A stretch of 64,000 nt of DNA, taken from NCBI RefSeq assembly GCF_041240605.1, contig NZ_CP162487.1, positions 999,001-1,063,000 of the forward strand, given 5' to 3'. A model generated the notes under the pieces. It worked only from the letters and a program-made list of their open reading frames with translations. It was not told the origin of the DNA and did no database searches. Both the position numbers and the translations under genes were made by a program. Shown here piece after piece: positions 18,372 to 27,800 of this stretch. Source of the stretch: Xanthomonas sp. DAR 80977. Lineage in GTDB: Bacteria; Pseudomonadota; Gammaproteobacteria; Xanthomonadales; Xanthomonadaceae. How positions within the stretch are numbered: position 1 is the first letter of the stretch; each line of letters begins with the position of its first letter.

Positions 18372-19424
18372 TCACTGCAGGGCGCGCGCCTCCTCGATGG
18401 CTTCGCGCATCTCGAATTCGATCGGGCGCACGTACAGGCTGATGCGCGCCGGCGAGGCCGGGGTGACGCGGATGCTGAGCACCGAGAAATGGCCTTGCTC
18501 GCCGGCGTCGTCCATGCCGAACGCGTCCAGCCAGCGCGACAGCGCGGCCAGCTGCCGCGGCCGTTCGGCCAGGCCGAGCTTGAGCAGGTCGAGGAAGCGC
18601 GCGGGCAGGTCGGGGATCGCCGCCAGCAGGATCTCCAGTTTCAGTTCCGCGCCCTCGCCGGTGTCGCGGATGCCGACCAGCACCGCCCCCGGCGGCAGTT
18701 CGAAGCGCCCGCCCAGGGCCACGCCGACGATGCGCATCAGGCTCGGCAACTGGTGGCCGATGCCGAGCCGGTTCATCAGCGGGCCCAGCGCGTTCACCGC
18801 CAGCGCGCCGCGGTGCAGGAAGGTCACCCGCTGGCTGCCGGTGTCGCGCTTGCAGCCGATCGAGGTGAAGATCGGCATCAGTCCGGGCATCTCGGCGACC
18901 ACCTGCCGGGTCAGCCGCGCCAGCCCCGGCGCCAGCGCGTCGATCTGGGTGGGCAGCAGCTCGTAGTAGATCTTGGTCGCGTACAGGCCGTCGCGGTCGA
19001 AGGCGCTGCCGAACCAGGCGCCGTAGTTCATCCAGCTCATGCCGCCGAAGCCGCGCCATTCCTCGCTGCGCGCGTCGAACCAGCGCAGCGCGTCGTTGCC
19101 GAAGATCGGCGCGACCAGCCGGCGCATCTCGCGGGTGGCCTCGTCGCGGCGCGCGACCGGCGCCGCGTCCGGGCCGAGCGGCTCGATGGTGAAGCGCAGC
19201 GTGTTCGGCTCGGTCTCGGAGAACGACGGTTCGTACGGCACCGCGCCCGGCGCCAGAGAGTTGCGCGCGTACGACACGTCGTCGTCGGGCAGGTAGAACG
19301 CGCGGTCGATCAGGCCATCGACGTAGGGCATCGGATCGCGCGTGCCCAGCGCGTGGGCGGCGGCGCGCAGCGAATGCTTGACCAGGTTCTTGACCGGTTG
19401 CGGGCGGTTGTCGGGGATCGGCAT
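18372..19424 (-). CDS. Unknown protein, possible ABBA-type prenyltransferase fold
   Basis: This 350-aa soluble protein has no signal peptide. The pattern 'PSFSETEPNTLRFTIEPLGP' early on is followed by repeated strands that end in a basic-x-aromatic or basic-x-hydrophobic motif: 'GLYATKIYYELLP', 'SQRVTFLHRG', 'ELKLEILLA' and 'ARISLYVRPIEF', each separated by helices. That beta-beta-alpha-alpha rhythm and the K/R-x-Y type motifs recall ABBA-fold aromatic prenyltransferases. The resemblance is by eye only and specific prenyl-pyrophosphate ligands are unproven. If real, it would add a tailoring enzyme to the operon. Otherwise it is an unknown component. It is 10 bp downstream of the 645-aa gene. 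Confidence 0.65.
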   Translation of the reverse strand: MPIPDNRPQPVKNLVKHSLRAAAHALGTRDPMPYVDGLIDRAFYLPDDDVSYARNSLAPGAVPYEPSFSETEPNTLRFTIEPLGPDAAPVARRDEATREMRRLVAPIFGNDALRWFDARSEEWRGFGGMSWMNYGAWFGSAFDRDGLYATKIYYELLPTQIDALAPGLARLTRQVVAEMPGLMPIFTSIGCKRDTGSQRVTFLHRGALAVNALGPLMNRLGIGHQLPSLMRIVGVALGGRFELPPGAVLVGIRDTGEGAELKLEILLAAIPDLPARFLDLLKLGLAERPRQLAALSRWLDAFGMDDAGEQGHFSVLSIRVTPASPARISLYVRPIEFEMREAIEEARALQ

Positions 19425-19434
19425 GGCGGCGCTC

Positions 19435-21372
19435 CTACATGCCCGGCAGGCTGACGCCGGCCTGGTTGAGCAGGTCGCGCGCGGCCTGCGGGATCTCGAT
19501 CGGGCGGCTGGTGATCACCGGCGACTCCACCGACTGCGAGTACTGCTCGATGCTGGCGTCCTGCACCCCGCCGACCGCCAGCCACTGCTCGCAGGCCTGC
19601 ACCAGGTCCCAGTCGGTGGGATCCACGGTGGGCTGGTCGCTGCCGCGCAGCTGCGGATTGGTCAGCGCGTTGATCGAGATCACCTCGCCGTAGCGGCTGC
19701 CCAGGCGCTGGTGGTTGTTGGCGATCCAGCGGATGATCACCGCGCCGGCGCGGGCCTGGGTGCGGAAGCGGTTGGTGTTGCGCGCCCCGCCCAGGTAGTT
19801 GGCGTTGACCTGGTCGATCACCTGCCACATGTCGCGCGCGCCGAACGAGCCGCGCACTTCGCTGTCGCTGAGCAGGTCGCGGTATTCCAGGATCATCTGC
19901 TGCAGTTCGGTGGCGGCGAAGTAGGCGATGCCGTAGCCGCTGCGCGACATGCTGGCGCCGAGGTCGCGCGCGGCCTTGCGCACCTGTTCCTGCGACACCG
20001 CGACCGGGATGTTGGTGCGCAGCATGCGGTCCACGCTGAGCTGGCGCCCGAACGCGGACACCGCCGAGATGAAGCGCAGCCACAGTTCGTTGAACTCGCG
20101 GTTGGGCTCGTTGCCGTTGGGATCGCCGCCGGGCGCGCCGAAGCAGCGCATGTACAGGTCGCGGCGCTCGCCTTCGGTGATGCGCTCGGCGGCGGTCTTG
20201 TAGTAGCGGAACAAATAGTCGCCGGCCTTGCCGCGGCCCAGCGGCAGCAGGCCGCTGCGGAACAGTTCGACGATGCGCTCGACCACCTGCGGCATGCGCG
20301 TCTCCTCGAGCATGTAGGCGAAGTAGATCGCCTGCACCGCGTTGAGGTTCTCGCGCACGATCTCCACGTCGGTGGCTTCGTCCAGGTCCGGCAGGATGAT
20401 CTCCATCGCCGACGGCGGCGCGCCGGCGACCACCCCGGTCTGCATCTCGTAGCCGTTGTGCAGGTGGCTGGCCAGCCAGGCGTTGTCGGCGTCGATGCCG
20501 TTGCTGGCCAGGCGCCGCACGGTGGCGGCGAGGTTGCGCGTGCTCAGCGCGCAGACCTCGTCGTCGGCGCTCGGGCGGAACTGGGTGTCGGTGCTGTAGC
20601 GGTCGCGCCGGTCTTCCGGGTTGTCGTTGGGCCATTCGCAGCCGACGATGTCGGCATCGATCGCGCCGCCGGCGATCTGCGATTTCAGCGTGACCTTGTA
20701 CAGCGGCGCCAGCAGCGTGTAGGCCGCATCGAACAGCGCGCGGTTCTGCCGGTATTCGCCCTGGGCGACGCTGAGCCGCTGCACGAAGCCCTTCAGCGAG
20801 GCGTCGGTATAGCCGTCCAGCTGCATCAGCCCGCAGATGCCGAGGATCTCGCGCTCGTCGCCGCCCAGGGCCCCGCGCAGCTTCTCCGGCGTGCGCTGCG
20901 AACCGACCAGGCCGTACTTGTGCACGTTCTCTTGGTTCTTTTCCAGCTCGTCCCAGGGCTTTTGCTGCTGGGTGGCGGCGACCAGCCGGTAGAACGGGTC
21001 GATGGTCACGTCGCTGGCCAGGCTGGCCTTGATCTGCGCCAGTTCGGCGCTCTGCCGCGCGTTCAGGCCGCCGCTGGTGTCGGCGGTCTTGTCGAGGGTT
21101 TCCAGGACCTGGCGGCGGGCGCGCAGTTCCTGGCGCTTCTTGGTTTCGCGTTCGCCAAGATCGACCAGCAGGATTCGGTTCATGGGTGCTGCTCCGTTTG
21201 CGGAAGGAGGGTCTTGCTGCGAGGCCGCGGCCTCTTTCTGTTCGGCGGCGGCCTGCGCGTTGCGTTTGGCGGCGCGCCGCTGGGCGGCTCGGGCCTTGCT
21301 GGCGAGGGCCTTGGCGGCCGCATCGGCGGCGGCCTGTTTGCGTGGGGCGGGCTTGCGGGGTGCTGTGGCCAT
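19435..21372 (-). CDS. Large unknown protein of the SARP operon, 645 aa
   Basis: The first 63 residues are Ala/Lys/Arg-rich and probably disordered. From Met64 ('MNRILLVDLGERETKKRQE') the protein is globular and largely helical, with no signal peptide. A central block at about residues 345-520 ('YFAYMLEETRMPQVVERIVE', 'GERRDLYMRCFGAP') is shared with the 298-aa protein at 14770-15666. Near the C-terminus 'GAVIIRWIANNHQRLGSRYG' and 'DPTDWDLVQACEQWLAVGG' are well-formed helices. I recognise no enzymatic motif. I took the ATG at 21372, preceded by GAGGACA; an ATG at 21183 is the alternative start. Large size and lack of catalytic residues suggest a structural or scaffold role, which is inference. 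Confidence 0.78.
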   Translation of the reverse strand: MATAPRKPAPRKQAAADAAAKALASKARAAQRRAAKRNAQAAAEQKEAAASQQDPPSANGAAPMNRILLVDLGERETKKRQELRARRQVLETLDKTADTSGGLNARQSAELAQIKASLASDVTIDPFYRLVAATQQQKPWDELEKNQENVHKYGLVGSQRTPEKLRGALGGDEREILGICGLMQLDGYTDASLKGFVQRLSVAQGEYRQNRALFDAAYTLLAPLYKVTLKSQIAGGAIDADIVGCEWPNDNPEDRRDRYSTDTQFRPSADDEVCALSTRNLAATVRRLASNGIDADNAWLASHLHNGYEMQTGVVAGAPPSAMEIILPDLDEATDVEIVRENLNAVQAIYFAYMLEETRMPQVVERIVELFRSGLLPLGRGKAGDYLFRYYKTAAERITEGERRDLYMRCFGAPGGDPNGNEPNREFNELWLRFISAVSAFGRQLSVDRMLRTNIPVAVSQEQVRKAARDLGASMSRSGYGIAYFAATELQQMILEYRDLLSDSEVRGSFGARDMWQVIDQVNANYLGGARNTNRFRTQARAGAVIIRWIANNHQRLGSRYGEVISINALTNPQLRGSDQPTVDPTDWDLVQACEQWLAVGGVQDASIEQYSQSVESPVITSRPIEIPQAARDLLNQAGVSLPGM

Positions 21373-21400
21373 CGGGGTGTCCTCGGCAGCGTCTGGGGGA

Positions 21401-22846
21401 TCAGGCCGCGACAGGCGCGGAGGGAAGGGAAGCGATCTCGGGTTCCAGCTCTTCGCCGGCCTCGCGCATCTGCGCATCGATGCTGGCGTCGAGCGCATGC
21501 AGCGCGGCCTGCGCATCGACCACGCCGCTGCCGCAATCGCTGACCCCGGCGGCGGCGAACGGGCGTGCGCTGGCGTGCAGCAGGCGCCGCGCCAGGTGGC
21601 TGTCCAGCGGCCAGGCGCGGCGTTGCGCGCGCGCCACCATCAGGCCGCACACGGCGGCGACGAACGGCGCGGCGAAACTGGTGCCGGAGGCGACCTGGTA
21701 GCCTTCCAGCGCGCAGGTGCGGATGTCGCGGCCCGGCGCGCACAGCGCCACGTGCGCGCCGCGGGTGCTGAACGCGGCCGGGACCAGGCCGGGATCGACC
21801 GCGCCCACCGCGATCACGCCGTCGTGCGCAGCCGGATAGAAGCGTTCGTTCAGTCCGGAATTGCCGCTGGCCGCGACCAGCACCACGCCGCGCGCCAGCG
21901 CGTAGCGCACGGTTTCCTCGTGCGGCCTGGGCGCGTCGGCCAGCAACGCCGACTCCGGCGTGCCGAAGCTCATGTTGATGACCTTGACCCCCAGGTCGAT
22001 CAGCCGCTTCATGCCGGCATCGATGTTGTCCAGCGCGCCCACGCCGACGCGGCGGTCGCCGCTGCCCAGCGCGGCGCCGAGCACCCGCACCGGGGTCAGC
22101 CCGCAGGCGCCGGCGCTGCCGGCCGGCAGGTGGCGGCCATTGGCGACCAGGATCGCGGCGCAGCCGCTGCCGTGGCCGACCTCGTCCTGCGGCCGCTCGC
22201 CGCTGCGGCGGAAGTCGCCGACCAGGGCCAGGCCGCCGACGCTGTCCGGATCCAGGTCGACGCTGTCGAAGCCGGCGCGCAGGCGCCCGGCCAGTTCCGG
22301 GTGCTGCAGGGCGACGCCGGTGTCGGCCAGGCCGATCACCACCGCCGGATCGCCCGGTTCCAGGCGCAGCGCCTGCGGCAGCCGCATCGCCTCGCGCGCC
22401 CAGGCATCGTGCGCGGGCGCGGCGTCGCGCTCGCCGGCCTCGCGCGCAGCGAACGGCAGGCCGCACAGGTGGTCGGCGCCGACCCGTTCCACCATCGGCA
22501 GTTCCGCCAGCGCGCGCAGCAGCGCCGGCAGGCGCTCGCCGTCGCGCAGGTCGATGCGCAGCACCCGCGCCACGCCGCTGAGCTGCTCGGCCTCGTCGAA
22601 GCGGCGCGCGCCGCTGGCGCGGCTGTCGCTGCGGCGCAGGCGCGCGCTGTGCAGGCGCGCGGCGCGGAAGGCGCCGCCGTGGTGGCGCAGCAGCCGGTCG
22701 ATGGCGCCGCGGTCCACGTATTCGCCCATCGCCGCGCCGTAGCCGCGCACCGCGCGCAGCCCGGGCAGGTGCTCGGGCATCTCGCCCAGCCTGAGCGTCA
22801 GCAGCAGCCGGCGCGGCACCAGCAGGGGCCGATGCGCTGCGTTCAT
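21401..22846 (-). CDS. Subtilisin-like (S8) serine peptidase
   Basis: This 481-aa protein contains a full S8 catalytic triad: Asp175 in 'IGLADTGVAL', His225 in 'DEVGHGSGCAA' and Ser390 in 'ASGTSFAAPFVAA', with the oxyanion Asn329 in 'AASGNSGLNE'. The histidine motif HGSG departs from the usual HGTH. About 160 residues precede the domain and could act as a propeptide or adaptor. No Sec signal peptide is visible. I chose the ATG at 22846, which overlaps the upstream stop (ATGA), over an ATG four codons earlier. The protease may process other operon products or act on targets inside the cell. That is inference from context. Confidence 0.88.
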   Translation of the reverse strand: MNAAHRPLLVPRRLLLTLRLGEMPEHLPGLRAVRGYGAAMGEYVDRGAIDRLLRHHGGAFRAARLHSARLRRSDSRASGARRFDEAEQLSGVARVLRIDLRDGERLPALLRALAELPMVERVGADHLCGLPFAAREAGERDAAPAHDAWAREAMRLPQALRLEPGDPAVVIGLADTGVALQHPELAGRLRAGFDSVDLDPDSVGGLALVGDFRRSGERPQDEVGHGSGCAAILVANGRHLPAGSAGACGLTPVRVLGAALGSGDRRVGVGALDNIDAGMKRLIDLGVKVINMSFGTPESALLADAPRPHEETVRYALARGVVLVAASGNSGLNERFYPAAHDGVIAVGAVDPGLVPAAFSTRGAHVALCAPGRDIRTCALEGYQVASGTSFAAPFVAAVCGLMVARAQRRAWPLDSHLARRLLHASARPFAAAGVSDCGSGVVDAQAALHALDASIDAQMREAGEELEPEIASLPSAPVAA

Positions 22847-23622
22847 GGCGCCACCCATTGCCCGAGTTCGCCGCTGCGCAGCGGCACCCGCGCGATCTCG
22901 CCGTCGCCGAAGTCGAGCTCGGCCTCGCAGCCCAGTTGCGAGGCCAGCGGCGCCAGCACCATGCGCCCGTCCTCGGCGGCGCTCACCGGCACCGCCAGGC
23001 CCGCGGCATGCACCCGCGGCAGCCGCGCCGCGCGCAGGCCCGGCGCGCTCAGGTGCACGCGCGGCGCCGGCGTCTCGCCATCGGCGGCGCCGTCGTCGAT
23101 GCGGGTCACGCGCGGCGCGGCCGCCTTCAGCAGCGCCTGCTGCAGGCGGTTGATCGGCATCCGCGACAGCCGCGCGATCACGTCGGTGCCGGCGCTGTCC
23201 TTCAGTTCGTTGAGCTGGGTGATGGTGCGCACGCCGATGCGCTCGAGCTGGCGTTGCTCCTCGCTGGAGATCTGGTCGCCGAGCGCGGCCTTGAGCCCGA
23301 AGCCGGCATCCTCGGCGCGGAAATCCATCGCGTTCTCCTCGATCATCGGCTTGGTGATCGTGGTCAGCGACAGGCGGATGGTGCTGGCTTCGCTCTCGCC
23401 GGGGCCGGCCGGACGCAGGTACACGTCGTCGTCGATCATCTGCACGAAGGCGCGGATGTCCAGGGCCACGTCCTTGACCGCGAAGGTCAGCGGCAGCTTG
23501 CCGACCCGCGCCTTGATGGTCATCGCCGCCTGCGCCTTGTCCAGCTGTTCGGTCAGCGCCTGGATGAACAGGTCGAACGGCACGCCGGCGTTCTGCAGCA
23601 GTGGGGGCAGTTGCGCGCTCAT
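22843..23622 (-). CDS. Trypco2-like N-terminal domain protein, 259 aa
   Basis: The first 100 residues ('MSAQLPPLLQNAGVPFDLFI', 'LTEQLDKAQ', 'LPLTFAVKDVALDIRAFVQM') show an N-terminal helix followed by strands that resemble the small trypsin-co-occurring domain Trypco2. That domain is known from computational studies of bacterial conflict systems. The middle part holds 'TITQLNELKDSAGTDVIARL' and 'MPINRLQQALLKAA', a helical hairpin repeat like those in nucleic-acid- or protein-binding helix-hairpin motifs. The C-terminal 80 residues are beta-rich. Both its start and its stop overlap neighbouring genes by 4 bp, so production is coupled to the small Trypco2-like protein and to the S8 peptidase. 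Confidence 0.75.
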   Translation of the reverse strand: MSAQLPPLLQNAGVPFDLFIQALTEQLDKAQAAMTIKARVGKLPLTFAVKDVALDIRAFVQMIDDDVYLRPAGPGESEASTIRLSLTTITKPMIEENAMDFRAEDAGFGLKAALGDQISSEEQRQLERIGVRTITQLNELKDSAGTDVIARLSRMPINRLQQALLKAAAPRVTRIDDGAADGETPAPRVHLSAPGLRAARLPRVHAAGLAVPVSAAEDGRMVLAPLASQLGCEAELDFGDGEIARVPLRSGELGQWVAP

Positions 23623-23858
23623 GCGGCGTCTCCGATGCTCCAGCACAGGCGCAGCTTCGACGGCGCCGCCAGCCATGCGTCGACCGTGCGGCTGCGCGCC
23701 ACGTCGGCCAGCAACCGGCAGCCGCCGTCGCGCAGGACCGGGCGAAGGTCCAGCGGCAGGGTCATCTCCACCTGGGTCAGCTGCAGCCCGGCGCGCGCTT
23801 CCACCGCCAGCAGGCCGTCGTGCAGTTCGCCCAGCAGTTGCGACAGTTCGCGCAGCAT
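23619..23858 (-). CDS. Small Trypco2-like protein, 79 aa
   Basis: This short gene is easily missed but is bracketed by ATGA overlaps on both sides (23858-23860 and 23619-23622). The 79-aa product begins with an amphipathic helix ('LRELSQLLGELHDGLLAVEA') and continues with strands 'LTQVEMTLPLDLRPVLRDGG' and 'SKLRLCWSIGD'. This helix-plus-sheet layout, small size and placement beside trypsin-like proteins match the Trypco2 family, which usually stands next to trypsin domains. I infer that it binds or inhibits the trypsin domains of the 1633-aa protein or recruits them. The family call is by pattern, not by a search. Confidence 0.72.
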   Translation of the reverse strand: MLRELSQLLGELHDGLLAVEARAGLQLTQVEMTLPLDLRPVLRDGGCRLLADVARSRTVDAWLAAPSKLRLCWSIGDAA

Positions 23859-24832
23859 CACGGTGCTCCTTCGGCGGCAGGACGCGGCAGGGCGGCGGGG
23901 GCCGCGGCGGCGGCCGGCGGGCCGAGCGTGGGCGAGTGGCGCTGCACCAGGGCGATCTTGGCGGCATCGGCCAGGCGCTCCAGCGGCAGGGTCTCGCTGA
24001 CGAAATTGAGCTTGACCTCGCCGTACAGGTCGGCGCGCACGTTGGATTCGTTCTGCGCGTTGACCTGCACCGTGGAGACCATGGTCGAGGCCTGCGCGGT
24101 CTGCGTGGCCGAGCCGCGCGCGCCCCATTTGTCCAGTTGCGCCGGATCGCTGCTGGTCGCGTAGCCGACCTTGGCCGCGTCCTGCGCGGCGGCGCGGAAC
24201 ATCACCTTGCTGCTGATGCTGCCGTCGCGCACCACCACCCGGTTCATGCCCAGCAACACCATCGTCGCCAACAGTTGCTGGCGCTCGCCGCCGACCTTGA
24301 GCCGCACCTGCGGCAGCACGGTGTTCTCCAGCAGCTCGGCGGTCAGCTCCTCGTCCTCCACGCCGTAGGCCGCCAGCCACGCCGGGCGCAGGCCCTCGCT
24401 GCGCGGCAGCAGCTGCGGCTGGGTGCGCGCGCCGCCGTCCGGCAGCAGCAGCTGCACGTCGCCGGGGTAGTGCGCGGCCAGCCAGTCGCGGGCCTGGTTC
24501 GGGGTGACGTTCTCCTCGGTGAACTGGTCCACGGTCTTGGCCACCGCCGCGACCATGCTCGAATAGCTTTCCATCTGCCGGATCGAGGCATCGACGATGG
24601 CGTCGAAGGTGCCGTGCACCAGCTGCGCGACGAAGCCGGGGAAATCCACTTCGTTGACCATCGCACCGGTGCGCTGGGCGATGCTCTCGGTGGCCTGCGG
24701 CTTGACCGTGGCCGGGGCCGGTGCCTGCGTCGGCGCCGCGGCCGCCGGCGCCGCCTCGGCCAGCGCACGCGCCGCCGGCACGCTGGCGCGTGGCGGGAAG
24801 ATGCGGCTGCCGGGGCGGGCGCTGGCGTTCAT
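23858..24832 (-). CDS. Unknown family protein, copy 1 of four paralogues
   Basis: At 324 aa this is the shortest family member. It lacks the N-terminal helical block and begins with an Ala/Pro-rich segment. It keeps 'VDFPGFVAQLVHGTFDAIVD' and 'SIRQMESYSSMVAAVAKTVD', then 'ENVTPNQARDWLAAHYPGD', the core 'ERQQLLATMVLLGMNRVVVR' and the late block 'YGEVKLNFVSETLPLERLAD'. The usual 'SDY' is replaced by 'SET' here. It starts 6 bp after the 1633-aa gene and overlaps the small Trypco2-like gene by the ATGA arrangement. Separation from the other three copies by five genes suggests a distinct role or an early duplication. Confidence 0.82.
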   Translation of the reverse strand: MNASARPGSRIFPPRASVPAARALAEAAPAAAAPTQAPAPATVKPQATESIAQRTGAMVNEVDFPGFVAQLVHGTFDAIVDASIRQMESYSSMVAAVAKTVDQFTEENVTPNQARDWLAAHYPGDVQLLLPDGGARTQPQLLPRSEGLRPAWLAAYGVEDEELTAELLENTVLPQVRLKVGGERQQLLATMVLLGMNRVVVRDGSISSKVMFRAAAQDAAKVGYATSSDPAQLDKWGARGSATQTAQASTMVSTVQVNAQNESNVRADLYGEVKLNFVSETLPLERLADAAKIALVQRHSPTLGPPAAAAAPAALPRPAAEGAP

Positions 24833-24838
24833 CGGGCC

Positions 24839-27800
24839 TCAGGCCGCCACCGCGGCGCCGGCCGGTTGCGCGGTCCAGCGGTTGATGCGCTCGTAGCGGC
24901 CGTCGCCGAGCAGGCGCAGCTCGATGCTGGCGGCGGGATTGCCCTGGGCCAGGCCGCTGAAACGGTATTCGATGCTGACCTTCAGCGCGGCGACGTTGCC
25001 CACGTCCTCGGCGTCGTCGATGCGTGCGCTCACCTCCACGCCGTAGTCCAGCCGCGCCGGCACGCCGGCCTCGATGCGCACCTCGCCGACCGTGCCGGCC
25101 TCGGCGAAGAAGCGGACCGTCAGCGGCAGCGGCGTGGCCGCGCCATCGATCGCCGGCCAGTCGTCCAGCGCGATGCGCACGTCGCCGCCCACGCTGCTGC
25201 CGGGGCCGCTGTTGCCCGACAGCGGCGCCTTGCGGCCCTGCACCTGCTCCAGCGTCCAGCGGCAGGCGCCGGCGCTGCCGCGCAGGCGGCGCATGCGCGT
25301 GCCGGCGATGCGGCTGGGTTGCAGCGGCTCGTCGCCCTGGCCTGCGGCGGGGTCGGCTTCCAGCGCGCGGATCGGTGCCGGCGGCGGGGCCAGGCGCATC
25401 GCGCCAAGGCCCAGGCCCTGGGCGCTGGCCGTGCGTTCGGGCAGGTACAGCACGCGCCAATTGCCGTAGTCCGGCTCGGCCATGTTGCCGAAGTCCGAGG
25501 CGAAATCCTGGAACGGCAGCCAGTCGGCGTAGCCGGCGTTGGGCGGGTTGAACACGACCGGGTCGTTGTCGAAGGCCACCCGCGTGTCCCAGGGATTGAG
25601 CAGCAGCACCTGCGTGTCCGCGGGATCGGCGAGGTTGCCGCGGATCCCGGCCAGCACCACCGCGTGCGGCGCGCCGACGATCACCACCCACAACGGACCG
25701 TGCGCGCCGAGCCAGTCGGCCCATTGCTGCGGCGTGTGGTACAGGCTGGCATTGGACGGCTGTTCGATGGCGACGAAACCGTAGCGCGCCTTCACCGCGT
25801 CCAGCAGCGCCCAGTCGTAGGACGTGCTCAGCGACTGCCCGACTTCGGCGGCCAGCGTCTCCGGCGCGAACGAGGCCTGGCGCCGGTACGACAGCAGCAT
25901 CGCCATCGACGCGGCCCAGCACGCGTTCTTGTCCGGCTGCGGGATCAGCGCCACGTCGTACAGCGGTTCGGCGCTCAGCGTGCGCGCCGTGCCCGGCAGC
26001 GCGAACGCGCTGCTGCGGCCTTCGATCCATTCCAGCTTGGCGGGGGTGAGGAAGCACCCGCGGTTCAGCCCCTGCGCGGCCGGCGCGCCGGAGATGTGCA
26101 CCGCGCAGACCCGCGCCTCGAGCTGGCCGCTGCTGCGGTCCAGCGCGTACACCGGCGCGCCGCTGGCGCGATGCAGGGTCAGGATCGGGTACTCGATCAG
26201 CTCGGCGCTGCTCATCGCCCGCGCGTAGCCGCCGTGCAGGTGCTGCTTGTCGCCGTTCATCAGCGCGCTCAGTTCCGGCACCGCGTCCGAGCGCCGCGAG
26301 TAGCCGCACACCACCAGCGGCATGTGCTCGGACGGCGTGGCCTGCAGGAAGCGGAACCACTGGCCGTTGGGCGCCTCGATCGGCACGTTCTCGATCACCG
26401 CCAGGTCGCGCCCGCTGTCGCGCGGCGAGGCATAGCCCGGCGCCAGCCGCCACGACGACGCCGGCACCGTGCAGCTGCCGAACGGCGCGTTGCCGGCGCC
26501 GTTGAGCCCGGGCAGGATGGTGACCTGCGAACTGCCATGCAGGTTGTGCGCGCAGGTGAGGATGCGGTTGCGGCCGATGTAGAAGCCGGTGCCGGTGCCG
26601 TCGTCCGACACCAGCTGGCAGATCGCCGAATGCGGGAACGCGCGGGTGTCCTCGACGCCGACGAACCACTCCTCGCGCGCCTGGCTGAAGGCGTCGTCCT
26701 GGCAGGTCAGCGCGGTGGCCGGATCGGCCGGGTCGTAGAACGGGGTGATGATTTCCTGCGCGCGCGCATAGCCGCGTGTCGCCGCCAGGCCTTGCGCGGT
26801 GGCCGCAGGCGCGCCGCGTGCGGCCAGCGCCTGCTGCACGCAGGCCATGTAGTGCTCCCAGTCCCAGATCGAGGACGGGCAGTCGTGGTTGTCGCGCGGG
26901 GAGATCTCGAGGTGGCCGACGATGTGCTCGCGATCGGCGGGGATGCCGAATTGCGCGCACAGCCAGGCCACCAGCTGCGCCGAGGCCTGGTATTGCGGCT
27001 CGGTCGGCGGCAGGTCGCGCGGGTTGCCGCGGCTGGGCTTGTTGGCGCAGTGCTCGATGCCGACGCTGCGCGAATTGGCGGCGCTGGCGTGGTAGGCGGT
27101 GTCGGCGTCGCGCACCATCTGCACCACTTCGCCGTCGCGGCCGACGATGTAGTGCGCGCTGCTGACATTGGGCCGCTCGCCGTTCTGGAACCAGGCGATG
27201 GTGCCGTCGATGCGCGGCCCGCCGGCGGTGATGTGGATGACGATGCGGTCCACGGCGGTGCCGGCGCGGCGGCCGCGGCGGAAGTTGCGCGCATGCGCCG
27301 GCGCGAAGCGGGTGGCGCCGGGGTAGTCGGGCGCGGGCGCCTGCAGCGCGGTCGCGCGCAGCGCCTGCGCCATCGCGCCGAGGTATTCGGCGGGTTCGTC
27401 CTCGCGGATGCCGAACGCGTCCGGATCGGTCTCGGCCTCGCCGGCGCCGTCCTGCTGCGACAGCGCGCGCGCGCCCAGCGAGAACGCCAGGGTCTGGCCC
27501 CAGGCCGCGGCCTGCTGGCGGATCCAGGCCAGCTTGCCGGCGGTGATGCGGCAGCCCAGGTTGGTGGTGGCGGTGGCAGGCGCCACGTGCACGCCGACCA
27601 TGTGCGCGCGCGGCACGTCGCCGGCTTCGATGTAGTACACCGGCGAGCCGCTGGCGCCGCCGAGCGACTGCAGGTCGTAGTCGAACGTCTCTTCGCTGGG
27701 CAGCGAACGGATATGGCCGCCGTGCAGGTGCTGCTTGTCGGGGTCGATGACCGCGTTGACCAGCCCGCCGATCGCGCTGCTGTCCGGCGAATAGGCCGAG

